Below, in pieces: positions 4,838 to 5,562 of a stretch of 5,562 bases of DNA. The notes under the pieces are model-generated. The model did not search any database, was not told the origin of the DNA, and worked only from the letters and a program-made list of their open reading frames with translations. The position numbers and the translations under genes were made by a program. The stretch spans positions 1 to 5,562 of the forward strand of contig CALZHQ010000126.1 in assembly GCA_945787295.1 (NCBI GenBank), given 5' to 3'. This stretch comes from an uncultured Desulfuromonadales bacterium. Its GTDB lineage: Bacteria > Desulfobacterota > Desulfuromonadia > Desulfuromonadales > Geopsychrobacteraceae. How positions within the stretch are numbered: the stretch's first letter is position 1; each line of letters starts with the position of its first letter.

Positions 4838-5562
4838 ATGATCAGGGCACTTTGGACAGCATCAACCGGCATGCAATCGCAACAGACGAACATGGATGTC
4901 ATCGCCAATAACCTGGCCAACGTCAACAGCTCCGGTTTCAAGAAGAGCCGGGCTGATTTTCAGGACATCCTGTATCAGACCAGCAAAGCAGCCGGCACCG
5001 GAGTTGATGGTGGTGAAGTCCCTACCGGCATCCAGGTTGGCCTTGGCTCCCGGGTTGCCGCAGTGCAGAAAGTATTTACCTCTGGTGATTTTCAACAGAC
5101 CGATAACGAGCTGGATGTTGCCATCGAAGGGACTGGGTTCTTCCAGGTGGCCTTGCCTGACGGGACCGATGCTTATACCCGCTCCGGCGCCTTGAAGAAG
5201 GACAGTACCGGTCGCCTGGTAACCTCGGATGGTTACCCCATCGTTCCAGAAATTGTTTTGCCGGAGAATTCTACTTCCATCACCATCGGCCCAGGGGGCA
5301 ATGTTGAAGTGATTCTCGATGGTGAAAGCATATCGACCCAAGTTGGAGATATCGAGCTGGTCCGGTTTGCCAACCCCGCAGGGTTGAAGAGCCTGGGCCG
5401 GAGCCTTTACGCCGAAACCCCGACGACTGGCACCCCATCCTCCGGAACTCCCGGTGAAGAAGGCTTCGGGACTTTGTCACAGGGCTTCCTGGAAGGGTCC
5501 AACGTCAACATCATGGAAGAGATGGTCAACATGATTGCCGGTCAGCGGGCCTATGAGGTCAA
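4838..5562 (+). CDS. flgG: Flagellar distal rod protein FlgG (3' truncated by window edge)
   Basis: FlgG builds the distal rod, the outer part of the drive shaft passing through the P and L rings, and is exported by the flagellar type III system. The frame is open from ATG 4838 to the window end, giving 241 residues and two extra bases; the family is near 260, so about 20 residues are missing. It starts MIRALWTASTGMQSQQTNMD with the intact D0 signature VIANNLANVNSSGFKK (21-36). The FlgG-specific stretch YQTSKAAGTGVDGGEVP (46-62) corresponds to the insertion that distinguishes the rigid rod protein from the hook protein. LDVAIEGTGFFQV (92-104) marks the central domain, and GFLEGSNVNIMEEMVNMI (216-233) with GQRAYEV at the end marks the C-terminal D0 helix. 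The Thr/Pro/Gly-rich stretch at about 194-206 is usual for FlgG. Confidence 0.96.
   Translation, partial: MIRALWTASTGMQSQQTNMDVIANNLANVNSSGFKKSRADFQDILYQTSKAAGTGVDGGEVPTGIQVGLGSRVAAVQKVFTSGDFQQTDNELDVAIEGTGFFQVALPDGTDAYTRSGALKKDSTGRLVTSDGYPIVPEIVLPENSTSITIGPGGNVEVILDGESISTQVGDIELVRFANPAGLKSLGRSLYAETPTTGTPSSGTPGEEGFGTLSQGFLEGSNVNIMEEMVNMIAGQRAYEV

Noticed and set aside
5411..5460. Thr/Pro/Gly/Ser-rich stretch in FlgG as a possible repeat insertion.
   Set aside because: A similar low-complexity loop occurs at this place in ordinary FlgG proteins.

Overview
The window is a single-direction (+ strand) piece of a bacterial flagellar gene cluster with seven genes: the 3' end of flhA, then flhF, flhG, fliA, a small membrane-anchored gene of unknown function, flgF, and the 5' part of flgG. 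It has no RNA genes, mobile elements, CRISPR arrays or pseudogenes. The moderately high GC content, strong bias to G/C-ending codons, Gram-negative rod genes (flgF, flgG) and the order flhA-flhF-flhG-fliA-small gene-flgF-flgG suggest a deltaproteobacterium of the Desulfuromonadales/Geobacter type. That placement is inferred from gene order and protein style, not from a search.

Positions 1-3996 form a very compact block. flhA overlaps flhF by 17 bp, flhF overlaps flhG by 4 bp (ATGA), flhG and fliA share one base (TGATG), and one base separates fliA from the small gene. Each internal start has a purine-rich ribosome binding site inside the preceding gene, so translational coupling is likely. 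The block joins the export gate (FlhA), the SRP-type GTPase that places and triggers flagellum assembly (FlhF), its MinD-like ATPase antagonist that limits flagellar number (FlhG) and the late-gene sigma factor (FliA, sigma-28). The small gene after fliA encodes an N-terminal membrane helix and a C-terminal helix-turn-helix-like segment; its place and layout recall swrB after sigD in Bacillus.

Positions 3997-5562 carry the rod genes. A 64-bp gap before flgF contains a good sigma-28-like promoter, which would put the rod genes under the sigma factor encoded just upstream. A 48-bp gap before flgG contains a small perfect GC hairpin and a strong ribosome binding site, which fits the much higher copy number of FlgG in the rod.

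No wholly new system is evident. The most unusual signal is a sharply bounded run of 25 codons in flhA (127-201), only 3 of which end in G or C, in a gene otherwise dominated by G/C-ending codons. A sigma-54-like promoter (158-173) and a 10-bp palindrome (193-202) lie inside it. This may be a regulatory element laid over coding sequence, placed to drive flhF-flhG-fliA separately from flhA, or a small recombined patch.
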